Shown: positions 1-9,223, numbered from the stretch's first letter. The stretch is DNA of 64,000 nucleotides from Aristolochia californica (GCA_029961685.1 JARWKL010000006.1:10050748-10114747); one strand, 5' to 3'. Notes: a model not told the origin generated them from the sequence alone. A program made the numbers and translations.

Positions 1-1536
1 GTCTACGCAGTAAAACCCACTGAAGCCTATGCCATTTCTGGCAATGGAGATGTCCTCCATCAAGTCTTCAAAAAACGCAGCAAGCGTGGTGAGATTCCTC
101 CCTTAGAAACTCTGCTCCTCGCTGAGTCCTGTGAATCTGAAGTTCAGCAACTTCTAGAATCCACTTGTTCTGAGAAACCCTTAGAATGGTGGCATAAACA
201 AAAACCATATGCCGACCTCGAACTTCTTGATCCTGAAAAAGAAATCCGAGAAAAACCTATGGTTTACACTCCTTCTGATGTTGAAGAATTCTCAACACAG
301 ATAAATGATTTGCTAGCTCAAGGATTAATCCAAGCAAGTCATTCTCCACATACATCTCCTGCTTTCCTGGTACGGAATCATGCAGAGATAAAACGAGGAA
401 AAGCTCGAATGGTCATTAACTATAAAAAGGTTAATGAAGCAACAAAAATGGATGGCTACTATCTTCCTAACAAAGAAAGATTAATAGCTGCCATAAGAGG
501 AAAACAATGGTTTTCTAAGTTTGATTGCAAATCTGGGTTTTGGCAAATTCGTCTAACCGAAAGAGCTATTCCCCTTACTGCATTCAGTTGTCCTTTAGGA
601 CATTATGAGTGGCTTGTAATGCCCTTTGGGTTAAAACAAGCTCCCAACATATTTCAAAGAAGAATGGATGATATCCTCAAACCATTCTTTAAATTTTGCT
701 TAGTCTATGTTGATGACATCCTAGTCTTTTCAGAAACCAAGGATCAACATAAAGAGCAATTACTTAAGGTCTTAAATGCCTTAACAACTGCTGGGATAGC
801 ACTCAGCAAAAAGAAATCTGAGTTGTTTAAAACCAAGATAGACTTCTTAGGTCTAAACATCTCAAAAGGAGAAATCATTCTTCAAAATCATATTCTGGAA
901 AAACTAGCTGCTTTTCCGAATGAAATTGAAGATATAAAACAACTTCAACGTTTCTTAGGATGCCTAACATATGCTGAACAATTCATAAAGAATTTAGCAA
1001 AAATTAGGAAACCCTTTCAAAAGAAACTAAAGAAAGACATCAAATGGGAATGGACACCCTCTGATAGTCTCGAAGTAATCCGGATCAAACAAATGATGAA
1101 ACACCTCCCAGTGTTAACTCTACCCGATCCAGATGCAAATCTGATTTTAGAAACTGATGCCTCTGATCACACTTGGGCAGCAGTCCTAAAATGCAAAATC
1201 AATGATTCTGAAAGAATATGCAAATATACATCAGGAACATTTTCATCTGCTGAAACAAACTATCATTCTTATGAAAAAGAAATTTTAGCAGTAAAGAATG
1301 GGATAAAAAAGTTTTATATTTATCTCGCTCCCAAAGAATTTCTGGTAAGAACTGACTGTAAAAATTTTGTCGGTTTTATGACAAGAAATTTAGAAGATTC
1401 ACTTTGTCGCGGTAGGTTACTCCGTTGGCAACAATGGTTCTTTCAATTCTCTTTTACTGTTGAACACATTAAAGGAGATAAAAACTATTTACCTGACACT
1501 CTTACTCGAGAATTCTCTTGTGTTACAGACAGGTAA
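1..1536 (+). CDS. Reverse transcriptase-RNase H polyprotein, C-terminal part (EPRV A)
   Basis: The frame is open from base 1 to a TAA at 1534-1536 (511 codons visible), so the gene starts upstream of the window. Visible RT landmarks are FSKFDCKSGFWQI near nt 514-552, the MPFGL segment near nt 619, the catalytic YVDD at nt 706-717, and a thumb/connection region. An RNase H domain follows, with LETDAS near nt 1147, an acidic position in SYEKEILAV, and LRTDCK-type strands toward the end. It would copy pregenomic RNA into DNA and degrade the RNA strand. The first ~85 residues may link to the protease, whose active site is not in view. No stop or frameshift is seen. It ends 1 nt before the next ORF, a spacing typical of reinitiation on polycistronic caulimovirid RNA. 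Confidence 0.92.
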   Translation, partial: VYAVKPTEAYAISGNGDVLHQVFKKRSKRGEIPPLETLLLAESCESEVQQLLESTCSEKPLEWWHKQKPYADLELLDPEKEIREKPMVYTPSDVEEFSTQINDLLAQGLIQASHSPHTSPAFLVRNHAEIKRGKARMVINYKKVNEATKMDGYYLPNKERLIAAIRGKQWFSKFDCKSGFWQIRLTERAIPLTAFSCPLGHYEWLVMPFGLKQAPNIFQRRMDDILKPFFKFCLVYVDDILVFSETKDQHKEQLLKVLNALTTAGIALSKKKSELFKTKIDFLGLNISKGEIILQNHILEKLAAFPNEIEDIKQLQRFLGCLTYAEQFIKNLAKIRKPFQKKLKKDIKWEWTPSDSLEVIRIKQMMKHLPVLTLPDPDANLILETDASDHTWAAVLKCKINDSERICKYTSGTFSSAETNYHSYEKEILAVKNGIKKFYIYLAPKEFLVRTDCKNFVGFMTRNLEDSLCRGRLLRWQQWFFQFSFTVEHIKGDKNYLPDTLTREFSCVTDR

Positions 1537-1537
1537 A

Positions 1538-3013
1538 ATGGATCCCCTCAGCAGCACCCTGACGGACCTAGCAGCAGCAATTGCCACACTCACGGTATTG
1601 CTCTCAACCCTACAGTCACTATTCGACAGTCTTTTAGTTCTTTCAGAACGAGGAGACATTCATGAGAATTGTGCCCGTTACGGGTTAAGTGGAGAAGTCT
1701 TACAACTCAAGGTTAAAGAATTAACCGAAGAGTTAAAAGAACTCACTCAACGGCATGAAATGCCAAGCTCCTCCGGGACTTCTACCGGATCTCCATCGCG
1801 AGAAAAGGAAGCAACAACGTCAGCTAATCAGCAGACGGATGACTTTAGTGTTTTGATAAACACAGGTCGACCCGGGATTTCTACCGGTCATGCCAGGCAT
1901 GAGAAGGAAATCACAACCCAATCTTCTCTGAAGATAGGGGAATCAGGGATTTCTACCTGCCAGTCAAGAGCTGGAAAGGAAACCTTAACGATTTCATTGA
2001 AATCGGAATCAGGGACTTCTACCTGTCAGTCTAGAGCTGAAAAGGAAGTCTTAACGGATCCATCCCAGATGGAAACGGACTTGTCTAGTAATGAGAAATC
2101 ATTCAAGACAAAATTGGTTACCCCGTCTGAGTTTACAAGGTTGAAAAGCCTAAATAAACCAGATAAAACTAGTTTTAATGAGTTTGAGTTTTTAAAGAAA
2201 TTTAAACCTTTAAAACTTTCGGACATTATGTCTGAAGAACCCTCGCTACGCCCTCAAAAGGTGGACAGCGTTCGTTCAAAGATCGAATCCGATCATACTG
2301 TTCAATTCCAGAGATGGAATGAACAAATTGAGCAAGGGATGAACACTCCCTTCTTCACCACTGAGCCCAGCAACAGTTGGAATCAAGTGAAGCTGAGTCA
2401 TGAAATAGACTCAAAATATGCATCCATGCTTTACGCATATGGATTCATAAAACAGATGGTATTGCACTCCACCGATTTATCAGTGTTGGAGAAACTGCCA
2501 AAGGAAATTATGGAGGCTTGCAAAAGTTTCATCTCCATAACCAAGAGTAAAGGAATTCGACTTCATTTCGTTTCCTGTATTGCTGAAATTGTTACTGACA
2601 CAAAAATGTTTCCAAGCATTTCCGTCGTGACTATTGAAGGCATCAAAGAAGGTGACGCCAACATGGAATATGATCCCAGACATATTCCAAAAGCCAAGCC
2701 TTGCCCAGAAGCAGTCTGGCCAACCAGACGTATCCACGGGCTCAAGAACCTGATACAGCTCATGAAGCAGCTGATTCAGAAAAAGAGAAGCTTCGTCTAC
2801 AAGACCTCCGTCCCATTGACGATCCTCTCGAAAAGCTATAAAGAGACTCCGGCCTCCGTCCAGACCAGTCTTGAAGCTACGCTGAAGAAACTCCTTGGAG
2901 GAAATATCCCCTTCAGCAAAACAACAAAGGAAAGCTTCTGCCAGATGGCCCAGAAGACTTTTTCGAAGGAGCACACCTGTAAACTGTGCACCAAAAGGCA
3001 GCTGTCCGAATGA
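1538..3013 (+). CDS. 491-aa ORF in the position of the caulimovirid transactivator/inclusion-body gene (EPRV A)
   Basis: The start is the ATG at 1538-1540, one base after the RT-RNase H stop; an in-frame upstream ATG at 1460 lies inside RNase H and is less likely. Residues 1-45 are hydrophobic and heptad-like, followed by a charged coiled-coil-like stretch to about residue 70. Four imperfect repeats of roughly 25-30 residues follow, each centred on SG-x-ST with a downstream KE (about residues 77-180). The second half is globular. The C-terminus has a Cys/His cluster (one Cys, then His-x-Cys-x2-Cys) in the last 30 residues. By position it corresponds to ORF VI (translational transactivator/viroplasmin), but I see no viroplasmin fold signature like the one in element C. 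The function is therefore unassigned. The reading frame is intact. Confidence 0.75.
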   Translation: MDPLSSTLTDLAAAIATLTVLLSTLQSLFDSLLVLSERGDIHENCARYGLSGEVLQLKVKELTEELKELTQRHEMPSSSGTSTGSPSREKEATTSANQQTDDFSVLINTGRPGISTGHARHEKEITTQSSLKIGESGISTCQSRAGKETLTISLKSESGTSTCQSRAEKEVLTDPSQMETDLSSNEKSFKTKLVTPSEFTRLKSLNKPDKTSFNEFEFLKKFKPLKLSDIMSEEPSLRPQKVDSVRSKIESDHTVQFQRWNEQIEQGMNTPFFTTEPSNSWNQVKLSHEIDSKYASMLYAYGFIKQMVLHSTDLSVLEKLPKEIMEACKSFISITKSKGIRLHFVSCIAEIVTDTKMFPSISVVTIEGIKEGDANMEYDPRHIPKAKPCPEAVWPTRRIHGLKNLIQLMKQLIQKKRSFVYKTSVPLTILSKSYKETPASVQTSLEATLKKLLGGNIPFSKTTKESFCQMAQKTFSKEHTCKLCTKRQLSE

Positions 3014-3016
3014 GCA

Positions 3017-3064
3017 GTCAGCAGCCACGTCAACAGACTAGTCAGCAGCCACGTCAACAGACTA
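3017..3064 (+). repeat. Two perfect 24-bp tandem repeats upstream of promoter A
   Basis: Units 3017-3040 and 3041-3064 are identical and start 3 bases after the ORF stop. Each contains CACGTCA, a TGACG-type (as-1-like) motif on the reverse strand. This resembles the duplicated enhancer elements found upstream of caulimovirid promoters; enhancer activity is inferred. Confidence 0.8.
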
Positions 3065-3080
3065 GGCCCACGACGAAAAC

Positions 3081-3168
3081 AAAGTCAGCAAAGGCGGCTC
3101 AAAAGTCCGCAATGGCGGCTACAAAAAGTCATCAATGACGGCTACACCAAAGTCAACAAAGACGGCTA
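3081..3168 (+). repeat. Four degenerate ~22-bp repeats (AAAGTC...GGCT), putative enhancer array
   Basis: Four successive units of the form AAAGTCNNCAANGNCGGCT lie 190-280 bases upstream of the TATA box. The spacer length varies by a few bases. Together with the 24-bp pair just before, this makes a repeat-rich upstream region, as expected for a viral enhancer. It is noncoding. Confidence 0.65.
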
Positions 3169-3177
3169 AAAAGATTC

Positions 3178-3364
3178 TTGCACGTCATCATCATGATGTC
3201 ACAAGCAGAAAAGACATTTCTACCCCTGTTTTCGGCGCCGAAAGGTAATAATGCAAGGGCAAAAGAGACATGCCAAAAAGACAAAAGTTACCCTTTGTCT
3301 TTAAACGCACACCTTACAATCAAGGGTAAAGGTGGAAAAGCTGAAAAATCTTCAGCTATAAATA
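3178..3364 (+). promoter_or_regulatory. Pregenomic RNA promoter of EPRV A (TATA box at 3357-3364)
   Basis: TATAAATA at 3357-3364 is preceded by a near-palindromic CGTCATCATCATGATGTCAC segment at 3181-3200 holding TGACG-type half-sites. Position (downstream of the last ORF and upstream of a structured leader) and sequence fit a 35S-like promoter; the start would be expected near 3387. A second TATA-like string (TATATAAA, ~3715) lies further down inside a repeat and is a weaker candidate. A short ORF overlapping this stretch (3178-3507) looks spurious. Confidence 0.65.
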
Positions 3365-3681
3365 AGATGCTCCTCCAGAGGTTTAGGACATCGAAAAATT
3401 TCAGTATCGAAAATCAAAGTGACACTAAAGTTGGAGCGACTTGGCGATTTCCGGCGATCTTTCTCCAGCAAGTTCCACAAGCACGGTATGTGCTTAAACA
3501 GCCGTAATGGCTGAGTAGAAAAGAGGGAACCGACCGGTGCCACGGTCGGTAACTTCGGGAGTTATGTAGATAAGTAGTTTTTCTTTCCCTTTTTTAAGGG
3601 TATGTATTTAGTTATTTTTACTTTCTTTTGTTTTGAACAATGTTTTTTATATTTCCGCATGTTTGTAATATTGTGATTCGT

Positions 3682-3890
3682 ACAGTAGTTGTTTTTACTG
3701 TTCATGTTCCGCTTATATAAATATGATCTCCACAGTAGTTGTTATTACTGTTCATGTTCCGCATCTATGTATTGATCTCCACAGTGTTTGTTTTTACTGT
3801 TCCAAAGTTACTGTTCAAAAGTACTGTTCATTTTTACTATTCATGGTTACTATTCATGATTACTATTCATGTTTACTGTTCACTCGTCAA
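3682..3890 (+). repeat. Array of ACTGTTCATG-type motifs in the leader of EPRV A
   Basis: Three ~50-bp units start at 3682, 3732 and 3781, each with CAGTAGTTG or CAGTGTTTG then TTACTGTTC. About six shorter 12-14-bp units built on ACTATTCATG or ACTGTTCA follow, up to 3886. The last one forms the 5' arm of the leader inverted repeat. Such arrays arise by slippage; a role in leader folding is possible. Confidence 0.7.
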
Positions 3891-4482
3891 AAGGAAATAG
3901 TATCGAAATAGTGCCAAATAGGACAGACGCTAGAGACTTGGAATTATTCGGCTACGCTCCGAGGTAGAAAACGAAACGGAGCTGTGCTCTACCCTGCTGA
4001 AGCAGCCATGGAGCCGCAACGGTTAATATGAACGGCTCGGGGCCCTCTGAAGACCGTGAGGACCGCATCGACGGAACTGCCCACGTGGTGGTAAGCCGGC
4101 AGGAATAGGGTCAAACCCCGAAGAAGTTCTAGGTAGCAGCAGAAGTCATGTTGGGCCTACTAGATAGCTATGAAATAGACACAAACGAGTATATAGCAGT
4201 AACATGTGGTAGGAAGCAGGACAGTGGCCTAATGGTAAAATGATAGGATTGACGAAATGTGACTGTAGGAATAGTATTGTGTGAGTCATCGATGTTTTTC
4301 GCTGCCTTTAGATGTTTTCTCCACTGCCTGACAGGTAGTTGTCCCTAGGATTCTAGTTCCGCTGCCCTCATCCCTAGGTTGTCTTCCGCTGTGTACAAGT
4401 CTGCTAGAGACTTTTGTGTTGATATCATAGCAATAGTGCTTTGGTATCAGTAGTCCTTTTTGACGAGTGAACAGTAAACATG
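3868..4482 (+). other. Leader stem: 25-bp perfect inverted repeat closing a ~565-nt loop (EPRV A)
   Basis: Bases 3868-3892 and 4458-4482 are perfect reverse complements. If transcribed from the TATA box at 3357, the arms would fold into one long stem closing about 565 nt of leader. This is comparable in size and place to the caulimovirid leader hairpin that ribosomes shunt across. The enclosed region has no significant ORF. Besides the arms it holds a GC-richer core at about 3950-4130. Confidence 0.75.
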
Positions 4483-4526
4483 AAATAGTATCGAAATAGT
4501 GCCAAATAGGACAGACGCTAGAGACT
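3894..4526 (+). repeat. 45-bp exact direct repeat flanking the leader of EPRV A
   Basis: The 45-base string starting GAAATAGTATCGAAATAG occurs at 3894-3938 and again at 4482-4526. The first copy follows the 5' hairpin arm and the second abuts the 3' arm. The segment is thus bounded by both an inverted and a direct repeat, which suggests a terminal redundancy or a duplicated cis element. Confidence 0.8.
4442..4450 (+). promoter_or_regulatory. Possible remnant of a tRNA-Met primer-binding site (EPRV A)
   Basis: TGGTATCAG matches the first 9 of the 13-14 bases that the B and C elements share as their PBS. It lies near the 3' end of the leader, where CaMV-type genomes place the site. Nine bases is a weak match. 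Confidence 0.35.
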
Positions 4527-4544
4527 CTCGTCGTCTTTAAAATG

Positions 4545-4627
4545 GTATATATTTCATCTTTATTTTTCTATTTCATTTTTCTTTCTATATTTCTTTTTAC
4601 TTTTTATATATTTCATCTTTCTTTATT
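4545..4627 (+). repeat. Short tract of the 19-bp minisatellite (pyrimidine strand) between EPRV A and B1
   Basis: About 80 bp of TATTTCATCTTTCTTTC and TTTTACTTTCTATATT units, the reverse complement of the large arrays further right. It joins viral sequence of B1 inside the zinc-finger codons at about 4628. Confidence 0.8.
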
Positions 4628-7153
4628 GTCTGTTATAAATGTGGTAAATTAGGCCACTATTCCAATAGATGCAAAACAAAAGAGAAATTAAACCAATTGT
4701 AGATTGATGAAGGATTAAGAATCCAATTGGCTAAAATTCTCTTAAATTCTGATTCTGGAGATGATATTGATTATGCCTCATCCAGTTCATCAGAAGCTGA
4801 CCCTGATTGCAGTTGTTCACACTTACAATCTATGGCTCAAATGCATCAGATTAATGTTCTTACTAATGATCGACAACGAATGCTGGAGAACATTGATCAA
4901 GAGGACAATCCTCAAACAAAAAGATATTTAATCAAAGAATATCTTGATCATATTCAAAGTACTTCAAAGCTACCTCCCATTACAGGAGTAAAACCTTATT
5001 CTTTGAAGGAAATTATTGGTCGTCATGAAGAAACCCACTCTTCAAAACAACCAATATCCATCTCCTCATTACACGGAGAAATTAAAGAAATCAAGCTTGA
5101 ATTAAAAGAATTAAAATCCCTTTACAAAAAACTTGAAGAAACATGTGCATAGATTAGTGTACAAAAAGAAAAGAAATCTGAGGATCCTTTTCTAAATCAA
5201 ATCACCAAAGTCATCCATCAAAGATGGCATACTGTGATAAATTTAGTTATTGATCAGAACTTTGTCATTCCTAAACTGACAGCTCTGATTGATAGTGGAG
5301 CAGACTTAAACTGCATCCAGGAAGGGTTAATTCCAACCCAATAGTTTGAGAAAACAACTCAAACTTTAGCTAATGCTAATGGAGACAAAATGAAGATTAA
5401 ATATAAGTTGAATAATGCCTCCATCTGCACTAATGATTAGTGCATTATTATTGACTTTTTATTAGTGAAAAATATGACTCAACAGGTCATATTAGGAACT
5501 CCTTTTCTGGAGAAAATTATGCCAATTAAAGGCATAGACAACCATGGAATACATGGACAGGTTAATAATAAACCCATATATTTCTCGTTCAAATCTCCTC
5601 CTCAAATTAGTTTTATCAATGAGATTTCTGAATTGAGAAATGTGAAAGAACATCATCTTAGTTTCCTGCATAAAGAAATTCAATTTTTAACTCTTGAACA
5701 GCAGCTAGAAACTATAGAGATCAAAGAGAAAATTAGTTCTCTTCAGAAATTATTAACCCAAGAAATTTGTAGTGACGTTCCTACAACTTTTTGGGATCGA
5801 CATAAATATATTGTGTCTTTACCATATATTGATGGGTTCAATGAAAGAACCATTCCGACAAAAGCAAGGCCTAGTCAAATGAAACATGCCTTACTAGACC
5901 TTTGCAAAAAGGAAATCCAAAATCTCTTGGATAAGAAATTAATTAGGAAATCTTACTCCCCATGGAGTTGTACTGCTTTTTATGTCAATAAAAATGCAAA
6001 GAAGGAACGAGGTGTTCCAAGATTAGTGGTTAATTATAAACCATCGAATGATTGTTTGAGATGGAATCGCTATCCTATCCCAAACAAAAAAGATTTATTA
6101 GATAGATTATTTTCTGCTAAAATCTTTTCCAAATTTGATTTAAAATTTGGATACTAGCAAATTCAAATTAATGAAAAGGATAAATATAAAACTGCATTCA
6201 CTGTGCCTTTTGGTCACTTTGAATGGAATGTTATGCCTTTCGGTTTGAAAAATGCTCCATCTGAATTTCAAAATATCATGAATGATATATTTGCTCCTTA
6301 TTCTGAATTTATCATTGTTTATATTGATGATATCTTGGTTTATTCCGAATCTATTGATGCTCATTTTAAGCATTTACATGTTTTCAAAATAGTTATTAGA
6401 AAACATGGGTTGGTGATATCGGCACCGAAAATGAAATTATTTCAGACCTTTGTTCGATTTTTAGGTCATAATATTCATAAGGGAAAAATAGTTCCCATTG
6501 ATAGAAGCATTGAGTTTGCCTCCAAGTTTCCAGATGAATTACTGGAGAAAACTCAACTTCAGAGATTTCTAGGAAGTCTCAATTATATTGCGGATTATTA
6601 TCCTCATCTTGCCCAAGACTCCGCAATATTACATAAAAGACTCAGAAAGAATCATGAGCCTTGGACTCCCAAACATACACAGGCAGTCCAATTAATTAAG
6701 AGTAAGGTCAAACAACTTCCTTGTCTTAACCTTACCAACCCTTCTTATCCGAAGGTTGTAGAGACAGATGCCTCCCATATAGGCTATGGTAGCATATTAA
6801 AACAAAGAAATCCATCTGGTAAAGAAGAACTTGTTCGATTTACCTCTGGTAACTAGCATGATGCACAGATTAATTATTCCACTGTTAAACAAGAAATATT
6901 GGCAAAAATTAAGTGCATTCATAAATTCCAAGATGATTTATTAAATCAGAAATTCCTTTTAAGAGTTGATTGTTCAATAACCAAATCAATTCTTAAGAAG
7001 GATGCGAAGAATCTCACTTCCAAACAAATCTTTGCCAGATGGCAGGCAGAATTAAGCGTCTTTGATTTTGATATAGAACATATCAAAGGAGAATTAAACT
7101 CCTTACCCAATTTTCTAACCCGTGAATTTCTCCAGGGTCAAAATCATGTATAA
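4628..7153 (+). pseudogene. CP zinc finger-protease-RT-RNase H polyprotein remnant (B1)
   Basis: One continuous frame from the CCHC knuckle (C-x2-C-x4-H-x4-C, ~4633-4674) to a TAA at 7151-7153. It holds a Ser/Asp-rich acidic linker, a coiled-coil-like Lys/Glu segment (~5080-5145), an aspartic protease with DSGAD near 5290, and RT with FSKFDLK near 6126. It continues with MPFGLKNAP near 6233, YIDD at 6320-6331 and RNase H (VETDAS near 6757). In-frame stops are at 4700, 5150, 5342, 5438, 6155 and 6854. Three of them (5438 CAG to TAG; 6155 and 6854 TGG to TAG) are single C-to-T or G-to-A changes relative to sister copies. No indel breaks the frame. MP and most of CP are absent. Confidence 0.9.
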
Positions 7154-8441
7154 CCCCGCAAGGGGCTATCCACTCCCAATGAAAGGACGTGGTAATCAAC
7201 AATCCAGAGGCCGAGGCCGAAAGAATCTAGAAAGAGGAAATTCCTCAAACAAGAAGGGCAAAGCCCCAGTGTCGTATAAAGAGACACTTGTAGTAGAACC
7301 AGAGTATATTACTCTTCCGAATACGAAGACTATTTTGCTCCTCAATAAAGAGGACCTTGAGGGTACATTGGATTCCTGGGAGATGTTACAGAAATGGCTT
7401 GGAGAAGCCTACTGTCCCATCCGTGCAGGAAAACGATGGTATTCCTTTGAATCCATTTTGGTTCATCTTAATTCTATATCAGTGCATCATTCACTGACAA
7501 ATGTGGCTAAATGGGATAGCCCTCGAGCGTACAGAAAATGTACGATACAAAGATTCATGCATCCCTCAACATGAGGAAAATTTGATTTAGCTAAAGCACC
7601 TAATCTTCCTAATGATAAGGAATTTAATTATTGGGATTATATGGATTCCTGGTATAATACCTTTTATTACCAAAATCCCTCCCATCGGCATTCCTGGTTT
7701 TTTCAATGGGAAAAGAATGTCTTTCAGAGGTCATTACCTCTACCCAGTTGGGTATTTGTATGGTGGAACAAATTTGGGCCACCCATTTCTATCTTACCTG
7801 AGCCCATTAAGGTTTGTTTTGTAAAATGGACTCAATCTAGTCCTGAGCTTAAAGCTCTGGGTTATGAAAAACCCCCAAAGAATTGGGACAGTCTTATCTT
7901 CTTTATGGTATTTTCTCAACCATGGATTTGGAGATGGGATTATACTACAGGCTTTAATGATAAAAGTCTACCAGTGTTATTAAGAACATTTCATGTTCGT
8001 TGGTGGAAAAATTTCCCCAATATTGATATTAAAGTCGCAAAAATTAAGTCTGCTATCATTCAAAATGAAAATAATCTTGGATTGCATCGCGTCCCGGAGG
8101 TCCATTATGACTCCGACAATTTATTTGCAAATTTTAAAACTCAATTAAAGAGTTTGATTCCGAATATATCGAAAAAAGATATTATGAAAAAATTATTCGA
8201 ATCAATGAAGGATTCTATGGCTACTATGTGCAATGAAGGCACATCTTCTCACCCTGCTGATGACAACATGTCAATTTCGGAACCGTTCGCTGCAGATGAT
8301 GAAGACATCGAGGATTTTACTAGTACAGAGCATGATGATAATGCTAATGAATTCTTACCAGATAGTCAGCCCCAAGAAGATCCTGATGAATATATCAATG
8401 CAATGATAGAGATGTTTAAATCAACATCTAAAAGAAAATAA
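7146..8441 (+). pseudogene. ORF3, ~430-aa Trp-rich protein of unknown function (B1)
   Basis: It starts at ATG 7146-7148, overlapping the polyprotein stop in the string ATGTATAA, and ends at TAA 8439-8441. A single in-frame TGA (7572-7574, TGG in sister copies) interrupts an otherwise open 432-codon frame. The N-terminus is basic and Arg/Gly/Gln-rich (RGNQQSRGRGRKN), suggesting nucleic-acid binding. The middle (~residues 75-290) is rich in Trp, Tyr, Phe and Pro (for example WNKFGPPISILPEPIK). The C-terminus is acidic, ending in a Lys-rich tail. Related ORFs occur in B2, B3, D and E. It sits where florendoviruses carry their second ORF of unknown function. I do not recognise a fold. Confidence 0.8.
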
Positions 8442-8452
8442 TTTTGCAGGAT

Positions 8453-8806
8453 ATGACTATGATAGACACATCTGTTCCAGATTCGTCGACGAAGTCCGTC
8501 CAAAAGCTATAGAGGAAATCTTATCCTCCGGCCCACAGTTGGCCTATTTGTCACATCACGCCAGGCTCATACAATATCTTTGGTCGGCTATTTTCCATTA
8601 AGTCACATGCATGGGATGCCGCCAGTTGCCGCCTGCATAGGATAAGAGTAAAAGCTCTTCGTCAACAAAAGATGCTATGGGACCAAGCCCATCAAAGGTC
8701 TTGTCCTAATCTCAATCATGGAGATCAAGATGATAAGGATGATCAAGATGACTCATCCAAGAATTTCAATTATAGAGAGAATGACTCACAACCACCTCAA
8801 TTATAG
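8453..8806 (+). pseudogene. ORF4, small basic protein (B1 copy, one stop)
   Basis: ATG 8453-8455 lies 11 nt after the ORF3 stop. The frame runs to TAG 8804-8806 with one internal TAG at 8510-8512 (CAG in B3). After the stop it encodes the same conserved core seen in B3, D and E: a PICHI segment, a SYNIFGR-type segment and an Arg/His-rich stretch ending RVKALRQQK. An Asn/Asp-rich tail follows. The bases just before the ATG (TTTTGCAGGAT) look like a 3' splice site. No function is recognised. Confidence 0.65.
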
Positions 8807-8829
8807 AGGATTACTTTTTTGTTTTAGTG

Positions 8830-8880
8830 GTGGATGTCAAATATTTTTCAAATCCACTTAGTTCTCTCCTTCTATATAAA
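8830..8880 (+). promoter_or_regulatory. Promoter of B1: hairpin plus TATA box (TATATAAA, 8873-8880)
   Basis: TATATAAA is preceded by an imperfect hairpin (GTGGAT...AATCCAC, 8830-8857) just after ORF4. The same pair occurs in B3 and E and, with a mutated TATA, in D. It would drive the pregenomic RNA. The R region with a GTAAGT (8976-8981) follows. Confidence 0.7.
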
Positions 8881-8997
8881 GAGATAGTTTCTTATGATAA
8901 GGCATCACTTGAAACACCTTTCCCTTTGTCATCAAGGTTGCCTACTCGTGTGTTTTGAAGTATTAAAGTTTTCTGTAAGTACTTTATGATATTGTGA

Positions 8998-9003
8998 ATA
9001 AAG
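8998..9003 (+). terminator. Poly(A) signal AATAAA of the B1 R region
   Basis: AATAAA lies ~125 bases past the TATA box, so it would sit in the terminally redundant R region, as in other caulimovirids. B3 keeps it at 27623-27628; D has AATAAG; E has lost it. Confidence 0.6.
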
Positions 9004-9082
9004 AAGTACTATGTTAAAGGTATTCCCTGCCTGCTTCTTCGTTTACTTGCCTTCTGTCAATTTCCCTTCTTCCCGCTGTATT

Positions 9083-9096
9083 TGGTATCAGAGCCA
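9083..9096 (+). promoter_or_regulatory. Primer-binding site for initiator tRNA-Met (B1)
   Basis: TGGTATCAGAGCCA is complementary to the 3' end of plant initiator tRNA-Met (…TGGCTCTGATACCA) and marks the start of minus-strand synthesis. A donor-like CAG/GTATGA follows at 9120-9128. Confidence 0.85.
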
Positions 9097-9156
9097 TGGA
9101 AGGCTAAACCTTGAATATCCAGGTATGAAGTAAGATATTATAAATTTTTTATATCT

Positions 9157-9223
9157 TAATCATGAACGAAGCAAACTATTGTTCATAATATCATAATGAA
9201 TTTACTGTTCATCATCTTCTTGA
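9157..9223 (-). other. Inverted fragment of the B leader joined to the B1 leader
   Basis: After the PBS the sequence follows the normal B leader until TAATCAT (9157-9163). It then switches to the reverse complement of a leader segment found at ~60806-60870 in E, and breaks into minisatellite after TTCTTGA. TAATCAT occurs in both orientations of the leader, so the flip took place at a 7-bp microhomology. Confidence 0.75.

Larger units (their letters stand above)
1..4544 (+). mobile_element. Endogenous pararetrovirus A (caulimovirid, 5'-truncated by window edge)
   Basis: This block reads as the 3' half of a caulimovirid genome: RT-RNase H, a second large ORF, a promoter with a TATA box, and a long leader-like region with a strong inverted repeat. 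There is no integrase and no LTR, which argues against a Ty3 retrotransposon. Both ORFs are undisrupted, unlike every other element here, so A is either the youngest insertion or the best preserved. It passes into pyrimidine-rich minisatellite at about 4545. The sequence differs clearly from lineages B and C. The genus is not assigned; a caulimovirus/soymovirus-like layout is the closest fit. Confidence 0.85.
4628..9223 (+). mobile_element. Endogenous pararetrovirus B1 (petuvirus/florendovirus-like), 5'-truncated
   Basis: This element begins inside the CP zinc finger and runs through protease, RT, RNase H, ORF3, ORF4, promoter/R region and PBS. It ends with a short inverted piece of its own leader next to minisatellite. 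The order matches elements B3, D and E. The polyprotein reading frame has no frameshift and is broken only by substitutions to stops. It has no integrase, LTR or target-site duplication, so this is illegitimate integration of viral DNA rather than a retrotransposon. Confidence 0.88.

Noticed and set aside
2480..3057. Minus-strand ORFs overlapping the 491-aa ORF of element A
   Set aside because: They are shadows of the plus-strand gene with no recognisable motif.
3178..3911. Short ORFs at 3178-3507 and 3723-3911
   Set aside because: They overlap the promoter, TATA box and repeat array; the composition is not protein-like and there are no homologues within the window.
3950..4130. GC-richer core of the A leader as a possible structural RNA or tRNA gene
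   Set aside because: I could not find a tRNA cloverleaf (no GGTTCGANNCC box) or other known RNA signature.
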